A DNA stretch of 58,256 nucleotides from positions 1 to 58,256 of the forward strand of contig QQUE01000016.1 in the NCBI GenBank assembly GCA_008501765.1, written 5' to 3'. The translations under genes and the position numbers were made by a program. Shown piece by piece: positions 17,211 to 26,631 of the stretch. The notes beneath the pieces were generated by a model. The model did not search any database. It had not been told where the DNA came from and was given only the letters and a program-made list of their open reading frames with translations. Each line of letters starts with the position of its first letter. Within the stretch, counting starts at the first letter, position 1. This DNA comes from Calditrichota bacterium. Its GTDB lineage: Bacteria > Zhuqueibacterota > Zhuqueibacteria > Zhuqueibacterales > Geothermadaptataceae.

Positions 17211-18767
17211 TTGATCTCCGCTGAATTCATTCCTTAAAAGTACATGCAGCCCATTTGATTTTCCCATCCACTTTAACTTGTTATCCTCATATTGAATAAT
17301 GACGTCAGCTCGATTATCAGCGTTTAGATCCGTTGCCTGGACGAGCGTGCCGTCTTGTGGTAAGACTATCCGGTACGTGCCTTTGGATTTTGGGTTGATA
17401 ACATGCTTTCGGTCCCCCCAATAGAGCAGCAATTTTTCCTCATCAGCGCTGGTAAGAATATCTTTGTAGCCATCATTATTGAAGTCTGCAATTTCATAAA
17501 TCGGCGATGCTGCTCCTCCGCGAAATGAAAAACGTACTGTAATATCGATTTTCTGCTGCGCTTCGAGCGTAAAGCCATTTTTAGCTTGCATTAAAAACAA
17601 CTGCGCTTCAAAATCCACGGAGCGCGTCAAGAGCATTTTTATGATGCTCGTCACGCCGATTTTTATCGTCGGGATCAGAAAGTCCTGTCGGCCATCGTTA
17701 TTAAAATCAAAGATATCGATCACCATTTGCGTCCCATTAGGCTTGATTATAAAGTCGGGATTTTCCGCGAAGAAATAAGTGCCCTGCGCTGTTTTTTTGC
17801 CCAGAAACAGGCTTGTTTTGGTTTCCGGATTAATCAAACTGTTTTTCGTAGAAATTGAAGCGGAAACGATATCGAGAAGGCTGTCACCGTCGATGTCGAG
17901 CAAGCGCATAAAAAACTGCCGTTCATTTTGGTCGTCAAGGTGGGTGCGCATTATCTTGGCGCCATTCCAGATATCGCCGTGTGCCAACGGAATTGAATGA
18001 TCGGCCCGGTGCGAAAAACTGCCGTCGGTTTGCTGTAGATAGGTTTTGAGGCTGTCCTTGTATATGGCAATTATATCATCATGGTTGTCTGCGTTAAAAT
18101 CTTTTCGGAGCAGGTAGGGTGCTGAATAAACAGCCCCGGCTTTAGCGCCGACCGAAAACCGTGGATTATAATATGAAAATTGCCTGGATTGGGGGCGGAG
18201 ATCGAGCTTGTTTTCCTGCCATCGAGCAAAATTTTTCTGGCCCAATAAAATTGTGGTTCCGGAAAATTGGGGGATAAAAATATCAGCTCGCCCATCTGAA
18301 TTTAGATCGGTAACAAAATTCCAAAGCTGGATTTTAGAATTATCGGGATACATAAAGATTGATGAAATATCTTTAAATTTTTGAGGTGCCGACGCATATC
18401 CGCTGTCGCTGAGTGTGTGGTAAAAAATACCACCGCGGCCAAAATAAATGAGTTCGAGCCCGGGTGACTCAGAAATATCGCCAAAATCAAGGAGTGCTAA
18501 ATCGACGGGCAGGGTAAAAACCTGATTTGGGTATTCCGGGAAACCATTTTCAAGTTGAAAATAGAGGGCGAATTTGCGGTGGTTTTTATCTTTATCAATA
18601 TAAAACAGGGCGAGGTCTTTCATGCCGTCTGCGTCGAGATCTTCAGCGTGAATTGAGACTATTTTTCCGTCGCATGAAAGAAAATAGCTTTTAAAAAGAT
18701 CTTCCGCCGCCGCTAAATTTAGCCACAGCAGAAAGGTCAGAAAACCAGTCGAAGTCCATATTTTCAT
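17205..18767 (-). CDS. Secreted FG-GAP/VCBS-repeat protein
   Basis: A 520-residue exported protein with an N-terminal signal peptide (about 1-21, hydrophobic FLTFLLWLNLAAA). At least seven calcium-binding-type FG-GAP repeats are recognisable: DLDADGMKDLAL, DLNSDGRADIFI, DFNADNHDDIIA, DIDGDSLLDIVS, DFNNDGRQDFLI, DFNNDGYKDILT and DLNADNRADVII. These form a beta-propeller like integrin alpha chains and usually bind Ca2+ and mediate adhesion or carbohydrate binding. No catalytic domain or C-terminal sorting signal is evident. It starts 6 nt after the bshA stop, so it is cotranscribed with bshA, although no functional link is apparent. Confidence 0.85.
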   Translation of the reverse strand: MKIWTSTGFLTFLLWLNLAAAEDLFKSYFLSCDGKIVSIHAEDLDADGMKDLALFYIDKDKNHRKFALYFQLENGFPEYPNQVFTLPVDLALLDFGDISESPGLELIYFGRGGIFYHTLSDSGYASAPQKFKDISSIFMYPDNSKIQLWNFVTDLNSDGRADIFIPQFSGTTILLGQKNFARWQENKLDLRPQSRQFSYYNPRFSVGAKAGAVYSAPYLLRKDFNADNHDDIIAIYKDSLKTYLQQTDGSFSHRADHSIPLAHGDIWNGAKIMRTHLDDQNERQFFMRLLDIDGDSLLDIVSASISTKNSLINPETKTSLFLGKKTAQGTYFFAENPDFIIKPNGTQMVIDIFDFNNDGRQDFLIPTIKIGVTSIIKMLLTRSVDFEAQLFLMQAKNGFTLEAQQKIDITVRFSFRGGAASPIYEIADFNNDGYKDILTSADEEKLLLYWGDRKHVINPKSKGTYRIVLPQDGTLVQATDLNADNRADVIIQYEDNKLKWMGKSNGLHVLLRNEFSGDQK

Positions 18768-18773
18768 GATAGC

Positions 18774-19898
18774 TTAACTGCTGAGTACACGCTCATAAAA
18801 TTGATTCCATTGTGGCATAATAACATCTGTCGCAAAAGTATGGACAGCTCTCTTGCGTGCATTTTCTTTGAACAATTTGTGTTTGTCCGGGTTTTGCAGC
18901 AAATCGATGCTGGCGTTGGCCATCGCTGCAATTTCTCCAACCGGAAATAGAAATCCGGTTTCACCATCATTAATAACTTCTCCCATACCGCCGGTGGTGG
19001 CTCCGATTACCGGGACGGCACAGTTCATCGCCTCGAGGGCTGCCAAGCCGAAGCTTTCCTGTTCTGAAGGCAGGAGGAAAATATCTGCACATTTTAATAA
19101 ATCATCGATAAAATCTACCTGGCCCAGAAAAATCACATCATCCTTGATTCCGAGATCTCGAATGACCTGCTGGACAAGAATTCTGTCCGGGCCTTCACCG
19201 ACGAGAAGCAGTTTGGCCGGCAGTTGCTCGCGCACTTTTTGAAAGATGCGTACGACATCGGTTGTCCGTTTAACCGGCCGGAAGTTGGATGCGTGCATTA
19301 ATATTTTTTCACCGTTTTTGGCGTATTGGCTGCGCTTGCAGGCCGTCGGTCGCCGCATGCCGCGGTTGGCATCGATGAAGTTATAAATTACATCAATTTT
19401 GTCTTTTTCAATCTCGAATTCTTCACAGGTGCGATCGCGCAAATAGTTCGAAACAGCGGTGACGCCATCCGACTGTTCGATGCTGAATTTTACAACGCGT
19501 GAAAAACTGGGATCCGCCCCGGTCAACGTGATATCGGTGCCGTGCAGCGTAGTAACAATTTTAAGCTTGTCCTCGCCCACTATTTGCTTGGCAAGATAGG
19601 CACTCGTTGCATGGGGAACGGCATAATGGGCATGCAATATATCCAGTTTGTAATCACTGGCGACTTCCGCCATTTTTGTCGCCAGTCCCAAAGCGTAGGG
19701 GGGGTATTTGAAAAGTGGATAAATGCCAACTTCGATATCATGCAGCAGAATGTTCGGGTGATATTCGGTCAATCGAAATGGGGTGGCATAGCTTAAAATA
19801 TGTACCTCATGGCCGCTGTTTGCAAGCTGGATGGCCAGTTCGGAAGCAACAACTCCGGAACCGCCGTGTGTTGGATAACAAGAAATCCCTATTTTCAT
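18774..19898 (-). CDS. bshA: N-acetyl-alpha-D-glucosaminyl L-malate synthase
   Basis: GT-B (GT4) glycosyltransferase that joins UDP-GlcNAc and L-malate in the first step of bacillithiol synthesis. The 374 residues begin with the BshA-typical MKIGISCYPTHGGSGVVASE, then HAHYAVPHATSAYLA, TTLHGTDITLTG, and the donor-site E-x7-E motif EQESFGLAALEAM. The N-terminal signature separates it from generic GT4 enzymes. bshB and bshC are not in this window. It lies 162 nt downstream of the ABC permease gene and directly upstream of the FG-GAP gene. The start is ATG at 19898. Confidence 0.93.
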   Translation of the reverse strand: MKIGISCYPTHGGSGVVASELAIQLANSGHEVHILSYATPFRLTEYHPNILLHDIEVGIYPLFKYPPYALGLATKMAEVASDYKLDILHAHYAVPHATSAYLAKQIVGEDKLKIVTTLHGTDITLTGADPSFSRVVKFSIEQSDGVTAVSNYLRDRTCEEFEIEKDKIDVIYNFIDANRGMRRPTACKRSQYAKNGEKILMHASNFRPVKRTTDVVRIFQKVREQLPAKLLLVGEGPDRILVQQVIRDLGIKDDVIFLGQVDFIDDLLKCADIFLLPSEQESFGLAALEAMNCAVPVIGATTGGMGEVINDGETGFLFPVGEIAAMANASIDLLQNPDKHKLFKENARKRAVHTFATDVIMPQWNQFYERVLSS

Positions 19899-20060
19899 AT
19901 CTGTTCTTTCTAAAAAAGTATTGTAGAATCGAGCTTGATTTTTCTTAATTAAAGCCTGAAAATCTGCTTTGGAACGCGTTACCCCTAACCTTATCGTGCA
20001 TTCGAATTTACTAAAGGAAAGAGAACAATTTATCTGATATCGATATTTCGAATAATTCTA

Positions 20061-21710
20061 TTATTTTGCAGATTCAAATGTGAGCTTTCGTGCCCGGTTT
20101 AAAATTCGCAGGTGGGTTAATTTTTCAAATAGTAATATCAACGCTATTAAGCCGATATAAAACAAGAACAGGCTTGATCTTTGGTAATAAAAATTGGCGG
20201 TGATCCCTTGCAGCAGGATAAGTCCTGCGGTCGGGATTAAAATAAAAATTAACATATTGAGTTTTGATTGCGCCCCACGCGTTTTGGGCTCTGAAAACGG
20301 TAACTTTGGGTTGATAAAATAAATGGTTTGGATGATAAAAAAACACAGGAGCGTCAGCGTGAAAATATGGAGAAGCGCATTGGCCCAATTCAGAAAGTAG
20401 AAAGTAAAAATGAAAAAAATCAAAATCAGGCCGGGCAGTGAAAATAAAACGAACAACAGGTTACGCGAAGCAAAAACGAGCTTTGCAAGATCGGCGGAAC
20501 TCGTGTAAAATACCCACGATGCTTCATAAGCTGCGCTTGTCTCAATATTGTTTTTCATAATCATGGGCATTATCAAGATGGCAAAAAAGAAAACGCCAAA
20601 ATTCTGTAAACTTGCTGAACCGGATAAAAATGGATCTGAAAACGACCCTTGCTGCAAGCCGAGATAGAAATAGACGATGAGGATGGGAAGCATGCCCAAG
20701 ACAGAAAATCGAAACTTTAAATCATGGCGAAATTGCCCGCGCAGTAATCGCCACACCACCCGGGTCTCAACGGCAAAGACTTTGGCAAGGAGACGATAGC
20801 TATTTCCTTGAATTGGCGACCTTTTTTTATTGTCATTCCCGGAAATCACAGAAAGGTTGGCTAATTTTTCTGCGTAGCTCAAAGATAGGCGGGAAATGGC
20901 AAAATAGAAAAGGAATCCTGTAGCAGAAAGCGCCAGTGCTACACCGAAAATCTCAAAAATTGTGTTGTATCCGTGGCCGATGAGTAGAAACGAAGAAAAC
21001 CAGGAAGTGGGCGCTGCGAGCAGCCAGTTCGATTTTTCCATCTGAAAGTCGGCCGTATAGCGGCTCAGGAGATTTGGAATTATCAGGTAGCCCAGGTAAA
21101 TCAGCAGTGCGAGCCCGAATTGCAGATACGATAATAATTGTTTTAACCGCTGTGGGGAAATTAGTTTGAGCAAGAAGGAATACAGGCTGACGATGATGAG
21201 TGTCACAAAAATTCCTGATCCCAAAACAGTTGCAAATGCTGTGATTAACTTAAAAATTGTAAAGCCATTGCGTGTGGCTAAAACAATGGCCGTTGGTCCG
21301 CCGAGAATGAGTGTAAATGTCAAGGTGTAAAAAAGCAGGTTGAGGAGTTTCGTGACAAAATACGTCCGCGAAGTGATCGGCATATACCCGAGGATAGCAA
21401 AATCATTCGGTGAAATGATAATGGCGTTGTACTCCACCAGCATAATGCTCGCCATCATAAACATAATTATGCTTGTGATAATTGTCGCGGCGACGAATAT
21501 ATCCTCAATGGCATGGCAGGTTGTGGCAAATACAATCCCGAAAAAAAAGTAGAATGCGATGGCAAAGAGAAATGTAAATACCGGTTTTTTACCTTTGCGC
21601 GAGATGCCGAATCCCAGTTTACTTTGACGCATGTCGAGTCGCCATGCCAATCGCAGGAGTGCCCTGAAGTGCTGCCTGTCGATGCCAGCTTTTTCCAGCA
21701 ACCGTGTCAT
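20061..21710 (-). CDS. ABC-2 type exporter permease
   Basis: A 549-residue integral membrane protein with roughly 10-12 hydrophobic segments (for example FLFAIAFYFFFGIVFA, IVTIIV-type stretches around 150-200, and the C-terminal LFLFYIGLIALILLFE). Its start overlaps the stop of the ATP-binding gene by 4 nt (21707-21710), so both belong to one transporter. The large size and repeated topology suggest two permease halves fused. The substrate is unknown. Roles as drug, lipid or Na+ exporter are possible for ABC-2 systems and cannot be distinguished here. Confidence 0.8.
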   Translation of the reverse strand: MTRLLEKAGIDRQHFRALLRLAWRLDMRQSKLGFGISRKGKKPVFTFLFAIAFYFFFGIVFATTCHAIEDIFVAATIITSIIMFMMASIMLVEYNAIIISPNDFAILGYMPITSRTYFVTKLLNLLFYTLTFTLILGGPTAIVLATRNGFTIFKLITAFATVLGSGIFVTLIIVSLYSFLLKLISPQRLKQLLSYLQFGLALLIYLGYLIIPNLLSRYTADFQMEKSNWLLAAPTSWFSSFLLIGHGYNTIFEIFGVALALSATGFLFYFAISRLSLSYAEKLANLSVISGNDNKKRSPIQGNSYRLLAKVFAVETRVVWRLLRGQFRHDLKFRFSVLGMLPILIVYFYLGLQQGSFSDPFLSGSASLQNFGVFFFAILIMPMIMKNNIETSAAYEASWVFYTSSADLAKLVFASRNLLFVLFSLPGLILIFFIFTFYFLNWANALLHIFTLTLLCFFIIQTIYFINPKLPFSEPKTRGAQSKLNMLIFILIPTAGLILLQGITANFYYQRSSLFLFYIGLIALILLFEKLTHLRILNRARKLTFESAK

Positions 21711-22480
21711 CTATTTTCCCCGCGCAGGGCACTCAGAAAATCAACGGCTTTTTGTTCAGCATCTGCACCGTTAGTGAGCGCGTTAAAGGCGAGCTCGAGC
21801 GAGCTATGGCCCGTTTTTGCGGCAATAGATTCCGGCGTGCCCTCGGTGATAATTTCCCCTTCATTTATAATAATTATTCGTGTACACAAACGTTCCACAA
21901 CTTCCAAAATGTGTGAGCAAAAGAAAATCGTTTTCCCTTTTTCACGAAATTGTCTTAGTAATTCTTTGAATACAAGGGCTGTGTTCGCGTCGACACCATT
22001 CAGCGGTTCATCGAAGAAAAGTACTTCCGGATTGTGCAGCAATGCGGCGATAATCAGTACTTTCTGTTTCATGCCTTTGGAGAAGTCAGACAAGCGGGAA
22101 TGGCATTCCTCCTTCAGATCAAAAATTTCGAGAAATTCTTGCACACGCCGGTTGAAAATCTGTGCCGGCAAATGATGTAAATCGGCGACCATCTCCAGGT
22201 ATTCCCACGCGGTCAATGATTCAAAAAGAGCACCGCTTTCAGGAATATAGCCAAAGCGCTTTTTAACTTCAACAGGCTGGTCGATAATTGAAAAACCGCT
22301 GATAAGCGCTGTGCCGGAAGATGGTGGGATCAATCCGGTTAAAATCTTTATCGTCGTCGATTTTCCAGCCCCATTGGGGCCCAAAAAACCAAGAATCTCA
22401 CCGGGTTCCACTGAGAAGGAGATGTTTCTCAGCGCGTGTTTTTTATCGTAGAATTTTACGAGATTTTGCACATCGATCAT
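21707..22480 (-). CDS. ABC transporter ATP-binding protein
   Basis: A 257-residue nucleotide-binding subunit. Walker A is GPNGAGKST (34-42), the signature loop is LSDFSKGMKQKV (a variant of LSGGQ), and Walker B is EVLFFDEPLNGVD, with the switch His in FFCSHIL. Sequence style (GEILGFLGPNGAGKSTTIKI) is that of ABC-2/CcmA-type exporters. It overlaps the permease gene by 4 nt. It heads a - strand run reaching down to 17205. Confidence 0.93.
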   Translation of the reverse strand: MIDVQNLVKFYDKKHALRNISFSVEPGEILGFLGPNGAGKSTTIKILTGLIPPSSGTALISGFSIIDQPVEVKKRFGYIPESGALFESLTAWEYLEMVADLHHLPAQIFNRRVQEFLEIFDLKEECHSRLSDFSKGMKQKVLIIAALLHNPEVLFFDEPLNGVDANTALVFKELLRQFREKGKTIFFCSHILEVVERLCTRIIIINEGEIITEGTPESIAAKTGHSSLELAFNALTNGADAEQKAVDFLSALRGENR

Positions 22481-22914
22481 TGGATTGTATCACGCCTGGA
22501 TTTTTAATATGAGCAAGTGAAACGTGTTCTGGGTTTCGCTGAATTCTAAAAATATTAAATCATTTTACTTTATATGATTTATAGTTTTATGTATCAATTT
22601 ATTGCAATTGTAAGATTATCCAATTTTAATGATCATCGCAAGTGATTTTCTAATCGCGGTTTTTTTTAGTGCTGAAAAATGAAGCTGCAATTTGGCAAAA
22701 ATATCTACTCGTGTATGATTGATTCGTAGCGATTTTCAGATTCGGAACTTTAAATTTGCCAAAAATCGCTTGGATTATTTGCATAGCCGACTTTAGCAAT
22801 GCTCTGTTTGGGACGATTTTATTGTTAGGCGATGAAGCTCAATTTCTACCTGGGCCTGCGTGAAACCACAGCTGGGGCAGATAAATTCCACAGAAAAGTT
22901 ACTGGTACCTATGA
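22481..22914. other. Divergent intergenic region with an inverted repeat
   Basis: The 434 bp lie between the ABC operon (-) and the GGDEF-EAL gene (+). AGCGATTTT (22728-22736) and AAAATCGCT (22762-22770) form a 9-bp perfect inverted repeat with a 25-nt loop. TTTGGCAAA and TTTGCCAAA occur at about 22692 and 22756. The rest is AT-rich. A short reading frame with a CPSCG motif on the - strand is listed separately. Confidence 0.45.
22793..22891 (-). pseudogene. Possible zinc-ribbon remnant or tiny protein (CPSCG)
   Basis: A 32-codon frame on the - strand from GTG at 22891 to TAA at 22793. It reads V-E-F-I-C-P-S-C-G-F-T-Q-A-Q-V-E-I-E-L-H and continues for 12 residues, ending in Cys. The CPxCG knuckle followed by alternating residues resembles half of a zinc ribbon. 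No ribosome-binding site precedes the GTG and no second knuckle follows, so a decayed gene fragment or chance is as likely as a real peptide. Confidence 0.2.
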
Positions 22915-24633
22915 ATGATTAAAAATAAATTTACTATAGTTTGGTTGGATGATGATGGTGAGAGTTTAGGGCACATTAACAAGATATTAAATGAAAATTA
23001 TGCAAATTATAATATCAAGATTGTGCACATCGATGAACCTGAAAAAATTGTCATGCAACTCGAAAAGAATGTTCCTGAGGCGATTCTGGTGAGCCTGGAT
23101 TCGGAGCATGGAATCGGGAATCTCCAAAAACTCAATAAATATGCTGATGATGAATCACCCATCGTGGTGCTCACTCCTGAAGCAGATGCGGAAATGGCCA
23201 TATCCGCGCTCAAATACGGGGCTCAAGATTATGTTATTAAAGAGCATATCGCTACTGATTCTTTGTTTCGCAGCCTGCGCTATGCACACGAAATCCATCA
23301 ACTCACCGGCAAGCTGAAAAAGAATTCCAATATTCAACAGCATCTGATTTTTTACGACCAACTGACCGATTTACCCAACCGCCAGCTTTTTTTCGACCGA
23401 CTTTTTCAATCGCTGGCTCTTGCAAAACGCACTGGCAATCTGCTCGCTGTTCTCTATCTTGATATCAATAAGTTTAAGCTTATTAATGACGCAATCGGTC
23501 ATCGGGCGGGCGATATGATTCTCAAAAATGTGGCGAGTCGTTTAAATAGCTGTATCCGCGAAAGTGACACGGTTGCGCGCATGGGCAGTGACGAGTTTGC
23601 ATTTATAATTACCGATATTACCGATGAAAAAGACATTATTCACATAGCGCAAAAGATTATATCGAATGTCGCCCAGCCAATCGTTCTCAGCGGCAATAAA
23701 GACAGTGTCACAGCGTGCCTTGGGATAAGCGTATTTCCAACGGATTCAGAGGATGCGGAAATTCTCGTGCGCAATGCGGAGCTGGCGCATCAGCGGGCGA
23801 AAGTCCATGCTGTCAACTCCTTTCAATTTTTCAATGCCCGGTTGGACAAAAAGGCTGTCGAACGAATTGAACTTGAACAAAATTTGCGGTTTGCGTTGGC
23901 AAACGGTGAGCTTGATGTCTATTATCAGCCACAGTTTAACATTCAGCAAAATAAACTTGTTGGCTTTGAAGCTTTGATGCGCTGGATTCATCCTCAACAC
24001 GGTTTTATATCGCCGGCTACTTTTATCCCCATTGCTGAAGAAACCGGATTGATTATCGAATTGGGTAAATTCGTACTTAATGCAGCCTGCAAACAGATGC
24101 ATTCCTGGCACAAATCGGGATACGGCGATTTGCGGATTGCAGTGAATTTATCAGCCCGTCAGTTTCGGGATGAATCTTTGCCAAAAATCGTGAAAACCGT
24201 GTTGCGAAATACGAAACTGGAACCGCAATTTTTGGAGTTGGAGATCACAGAATCCAATGCGATGGACAGTGTGGAACATTCAATAGCCATGTTATCCCAT
24301 TTTATCGATATGAATGTCCGGCTGTCACTGGATGATTTTGGCACCGGATACAGTTCGTTGAGCTACCTGAAACGATTTCCCATTCATACCTTAAAAATCG
24401 ACCGCTCCTTTATTCGTGGAATCCCGGAAAATAAACAGGATTGTTCCATAACAACGGCGATAATTGCATTGGCTAAAAACATGGAAATGGAAGTGGTGGC
24501 TGAAGGCGTTGAAGAGAAAAAACAACTCGATTTTTTAAAGCGCCATGATTGTGAAATCGTCCAGGGATTTTACTTTTCAAAGCCGTTGCCGGGGAGAGAA
24601 ATTGAAGCGAAGTTTTTACAAAAAAAGGGCTGA
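22915..24633 (+). CDS. REC-GGDEF-EAL cyclic-di-GMP signalling protein
   Basis: A 572-residue cytoplasmic protein. An N-terminal receiver domain (about 5-125) has acidic pocket D12-D14, probable phosphoacceptor Asp62 (VSLDSEHGIG) and Lys109. A GGDEF domain (about 145-305) carries GSDEF at 224-228 instead of GGDEF. An EAL domain (about 315-570) keeps the catalytic set: E352-A-L, NLSARQF, ELEITES, DDFGTGYSSLSYL, KIDRSF, VAEGVE and the Gln of QGFYFSKP. The likely net activity is c-di-GMP phosphodiesterase, with the degenerate GGDEF perhaps regulatory. No partner histidine kinase is adjacent. ATG at 22915 lacks a strong ribosome-binding site; a 3-codon ATG frame overlaps it at 22911. Confidence 0.93.
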   Translation: MIKNKFTIVWLDDDGESLGHINKILNENYANYNIKIVHIDEPEKIVMQLEKNVPEAILVSLDSEHGIGNLQKLNKYADDESPIVVLTPEADAEMAISALKYGAQDYVIKEHIATDSLFRSLRYAHEIHQLTGKLKKNSNIQQHLIFYDQLTDLPNRQLFFDRLFQSLALAKRTGNLLAVLYLDINKFKLINDAIGHRAGDMILKNVASRLNSCIRESDTVARMGSDEFAFIITDITDEKDIIHIAQKIISNVAQPIVLSGNKDSVTACLGISVFPTDSEDAEILVRNAELAHQRAKVHAVNSFQFFNARLDKKAVERIELEQNLRFALANGELDVYYQPQFNIQQNKLVGFEALMRWIHPQHGFISPATFIPIAEETGLIIELGKFVLNAACKQMHSWHKSGYGDLRIAVNLSARQFRDESLPKIVKTVLRNTKLEPQFLELEITESNAMDSVEHSIAMLSHFIDMNVRLSLDDFGTGYSSLSYLKRFPIHTLKIDRSFIRGIPENKQDCSITTAIIALAKNMEMEVVAEGVEEKKQLDFLKRHDCEIVQGFYFSKPLPGREIEAKFLQKKG

Positions 24634-24658
24634 TCGGTTTTTCCTGGCCGGATAAAAT

Positions 24659-26167
24659 TTATCGATTCTTCCAGCCCCGTTCTTTCCAGCCTGAAGCGCT
24701 GCTGTTTGTTGCTTTTTTTATCGTAGAATTGGTGGAAGTGTTTAAGTCATAAAGAGTTGCCGCAATAGCGATTTTTTTTTGATCCAGTTCTGAAAATCCA
24801 AGTGTCTCACTGATATCTTTACTGAAAAATTCCTGTTCGATAAAACCGGTATCGATATTTCCTGCCTTAAACCGGTCGTGTTGCAAAACCCACTCACAAA
24901 AAGGAATCGTGGTCACGACACCCGCAATTCGATATTCCCGCAGCGCTCTCAACATTCGTGTGATCGCCAGTTCGCGGTTTTCTGCAAATGCAACAAGTTT
25001 TGATAGCATCGGATCGTAAAACATCGTCACTTCATCCCCGTTTGCAATACCGGAATCTTCACGTACTCCGGGGCCGTCAGGCGGCTCAAGATGGGTGATT
25101 TTCCCGGTGAATGGCAGGAAATTGTTTTTGGGATCCTCTGCATAAATTCGGCATTCGATGGCGTGGCCTGTCGCCTGAATTTCTTCCTGTTTTACTGGAA
25201 GGGCTTTGCCTTCGGCCACCTCAATTTGCAGGCGTACCAGATCGAGACCGGTTATCATTTCAGTCACCGGATGTTCAACCTGCAGGCGGGTATTCATCTC
25301 TAAAAAATAAAAATTTTTCTTTTCATCGACCAGAAATTCCACGGTACCGGCGTTGGTATAATTGCAGGCGAGGGCGGCTTGCGTTGCGACTTTTCCCATT
25401 TCTTCTCGCAATTCAGCGTCAAGAATACTGGATGGCGCTTCCTCAACTACTTTTTGGTGCCGGCGCTGGATTGAGCATTCTCTCTCAAATAAATGAACGG
25501 CATTTTTATGGTGGTCAACAAATACTTGAAATTCGATGTGGCGGGGTTTTTTAAGATACTTTTCCAAAAATATGCGGGAATCGCCAAAGGCTGCACCAGC
25601 TTCAGATGCCGCGCGTTCAAATTGACTTTCCATTTCATCGGCATTTTCAACGATGCGCATTCCTTTGCCGCCGCCACCGGCCGCAGCTTTGAGCAGCACG
25701 GGCCAACCCGTTTCTTCAGCTCGTTTTAAAGCCGCATCAGCAGAGGCGATGGCATCTTTTGTACCTGGGATCACCGGAACGCCCGCCGTGCGCATAATTT
25801 TTTTTGCAGCCGTTTTATCGCCCATCACCCGGATTGCCTCTGCGGGCGGACCGATAAAAATAATTCCAGCATCGATAACCTTTTGTGCAAATTCAGCATT
25901 TTCAGATAAAAATCCATACCCGGGATGAATGGCATCGGCTTTGTGTTTTTTTGCAATTTTCAGGATTTTTTTTTGATTGAGATAACTCTGATGCACCGGG
26001 GATTCACCGACATAGACGGCTTCGTCAGCGAGGCGCACATGTTTGCTGAAACGGTCGGCATCTGAAAAAATGGCGACCGATTTAATATTCATTTCACGGC
26101 AGGTACGAATAACCCTTACGGCAATTTCCCCTCGGTTTGCTATCAAAATTTTTTTTATCGCAGTCAT
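24659..26167 (-). CDS. accC: Biotin carboxylase subunit of acyl-CoA carboxylase
   Basis: ATP-grasp enzyme that carboxylates the biotin of its carrier protein with bicarbonate. The start at 26167 gives 502 residues beginning MTAIKKILIANRGEIAVRVI, with AGGGTGG just upstream; an open frame extending to 26317 would add 50 residues that overlap the STAS gene and is not used. Motifs seen include the glycine-rich loop AAAGGGGKGMRIV, EKYLKKPRHIEFQV, the HLFERECSIQRRHQKVVEE segment and EMNTRLQVEHPVTE. No biotinyl motif is at the C terminus, so it needs a separate carrier, which is not in this window. It is in one run with the carboxyltransferase at 26632, separated by a STAS gene. Confidence 0.93.
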   Translation of the reverse strand: MTAIKKILIANRGEIAVRVIRTCREMNIKSVAIFSDADRFSKHVRLADEAVYVGESPVHQSYLNQKKILKIAKKHKADAIHPGYGFLSENAEFAQKVIDAGIIFIGPPAEAIRVMGDKTAAKKIMRTAGVPVIPGTKDAIASADAALKRAEETGWPVLLKAAAGGGGKGMRIVENADEMESQFERAASEAGAAFGDSRIFLEKYLKKPRHIEFQVFVDHHKNAVHLFERECSIQRRHQKVVEEAPSSILDAELREEMGKVATQAALACNYTNAGTVEFLVDEKKNFYFLEMNTRLQVEHPVTEMITGLDLVRLQIEVAEGKALPVKQEEIQATGHAIECRIYAEDPKNNFLPFTGKITHLEPPDGPGVREDSGIANGDEVTMFYDPMLSKLVAFAENRELAITRMLRALREYRIAGVVTTIPFCEWVLQHDRFKAGNIDTGFIEQEFFSKDISETLGFSELDQKKIAIAATLYDLNTSTNSTIKKATNSSASGWKERGWKNR

Positions 26168-26246
26168 GCCACCCTGTAATTGTAATTGATTGCCGCCATT
26201 AAATTTAGGCTCAAATGAATGATCGCTTGTGATTGCAGCAGAACGA

Positions 26247-26591
26247 TTAGTCTTCGAAACTGGCGAGCGCTTCTTTTTCATCATCAAAAAAATCGATGAT
26301 ATTATCGAGCTTTGCAATACGAATCAAGCTCATCACCCGAATATTTATATTCAGTAGTTTGAGCTGGCTCTCGTTTTCCCGTGCCTGCCGAATCCCAAAC
26401 AAGATTGCGCCCAGCCCGCTGCTGTCCGCATAATCGACTTCTTTTAAATCGATGATTACTTTTTGACTGGCATCGCCCTGTATCAAGGCCATGAGTTCAG
26501 CTTTAAGTTCGGGTGCAATGCTTGTATCCAGCCGGGTTTCATGGACCCGGAGAATGTTGATATTGTTTATCTTTTCGACTTTAAAATTCAT
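26247..26591 (-). CDS. STAS-domain anti-sigma-factor antagonist-like protein
   Basis: A 114-residue single STAS domain. The phosphorylation loop reads YADSSGLGAILFG (residues 54-66), with the Asp-Ser-Ser-Gly core typical of SpoIIAA/RsbV proteins, which are phosphorylated on Ser by an anti-sigma kinase. No kinase or phosphatase partner is adjacent. Instead the gene lies between the carboxyltransferase (40 nt upstream) and biotin carboxylase (79 nt downstream) genes on the same strand. That placement is unusual for a partner-switching component. The domain call is firm; the partner is unknown. Confidence 0.9.
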   Translation of the reverse strand: MNFKVEKINNINILRVHETRLDTSIAPELKAELMALIQGDASQKVIIDLKEVDYADSSGLGAILFGIRQARENESQLKLLNINIRVMSLIRIAKLDNIIDFFDDEKEALASFED

Positions 26592-26631
26592 AGATCCACC
26601 AAAATCATTAATTGTCCTTCATTTTGAATAT

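Noticed and set aside
21513-22175. 220-codon + strand frame over the ABC genes
   Set aside because: It lies entirely over two well-supported overlapping ABC genes and its translation shows no domain or ribosome-binding site.
26168-26317. N-terminal extension of the biotin carboxylase
   Set aside because: It overlaps the STAS gene, has no family similarity, and MTAIKKILIANRGE with its own ribosome-binding site is the typical start.
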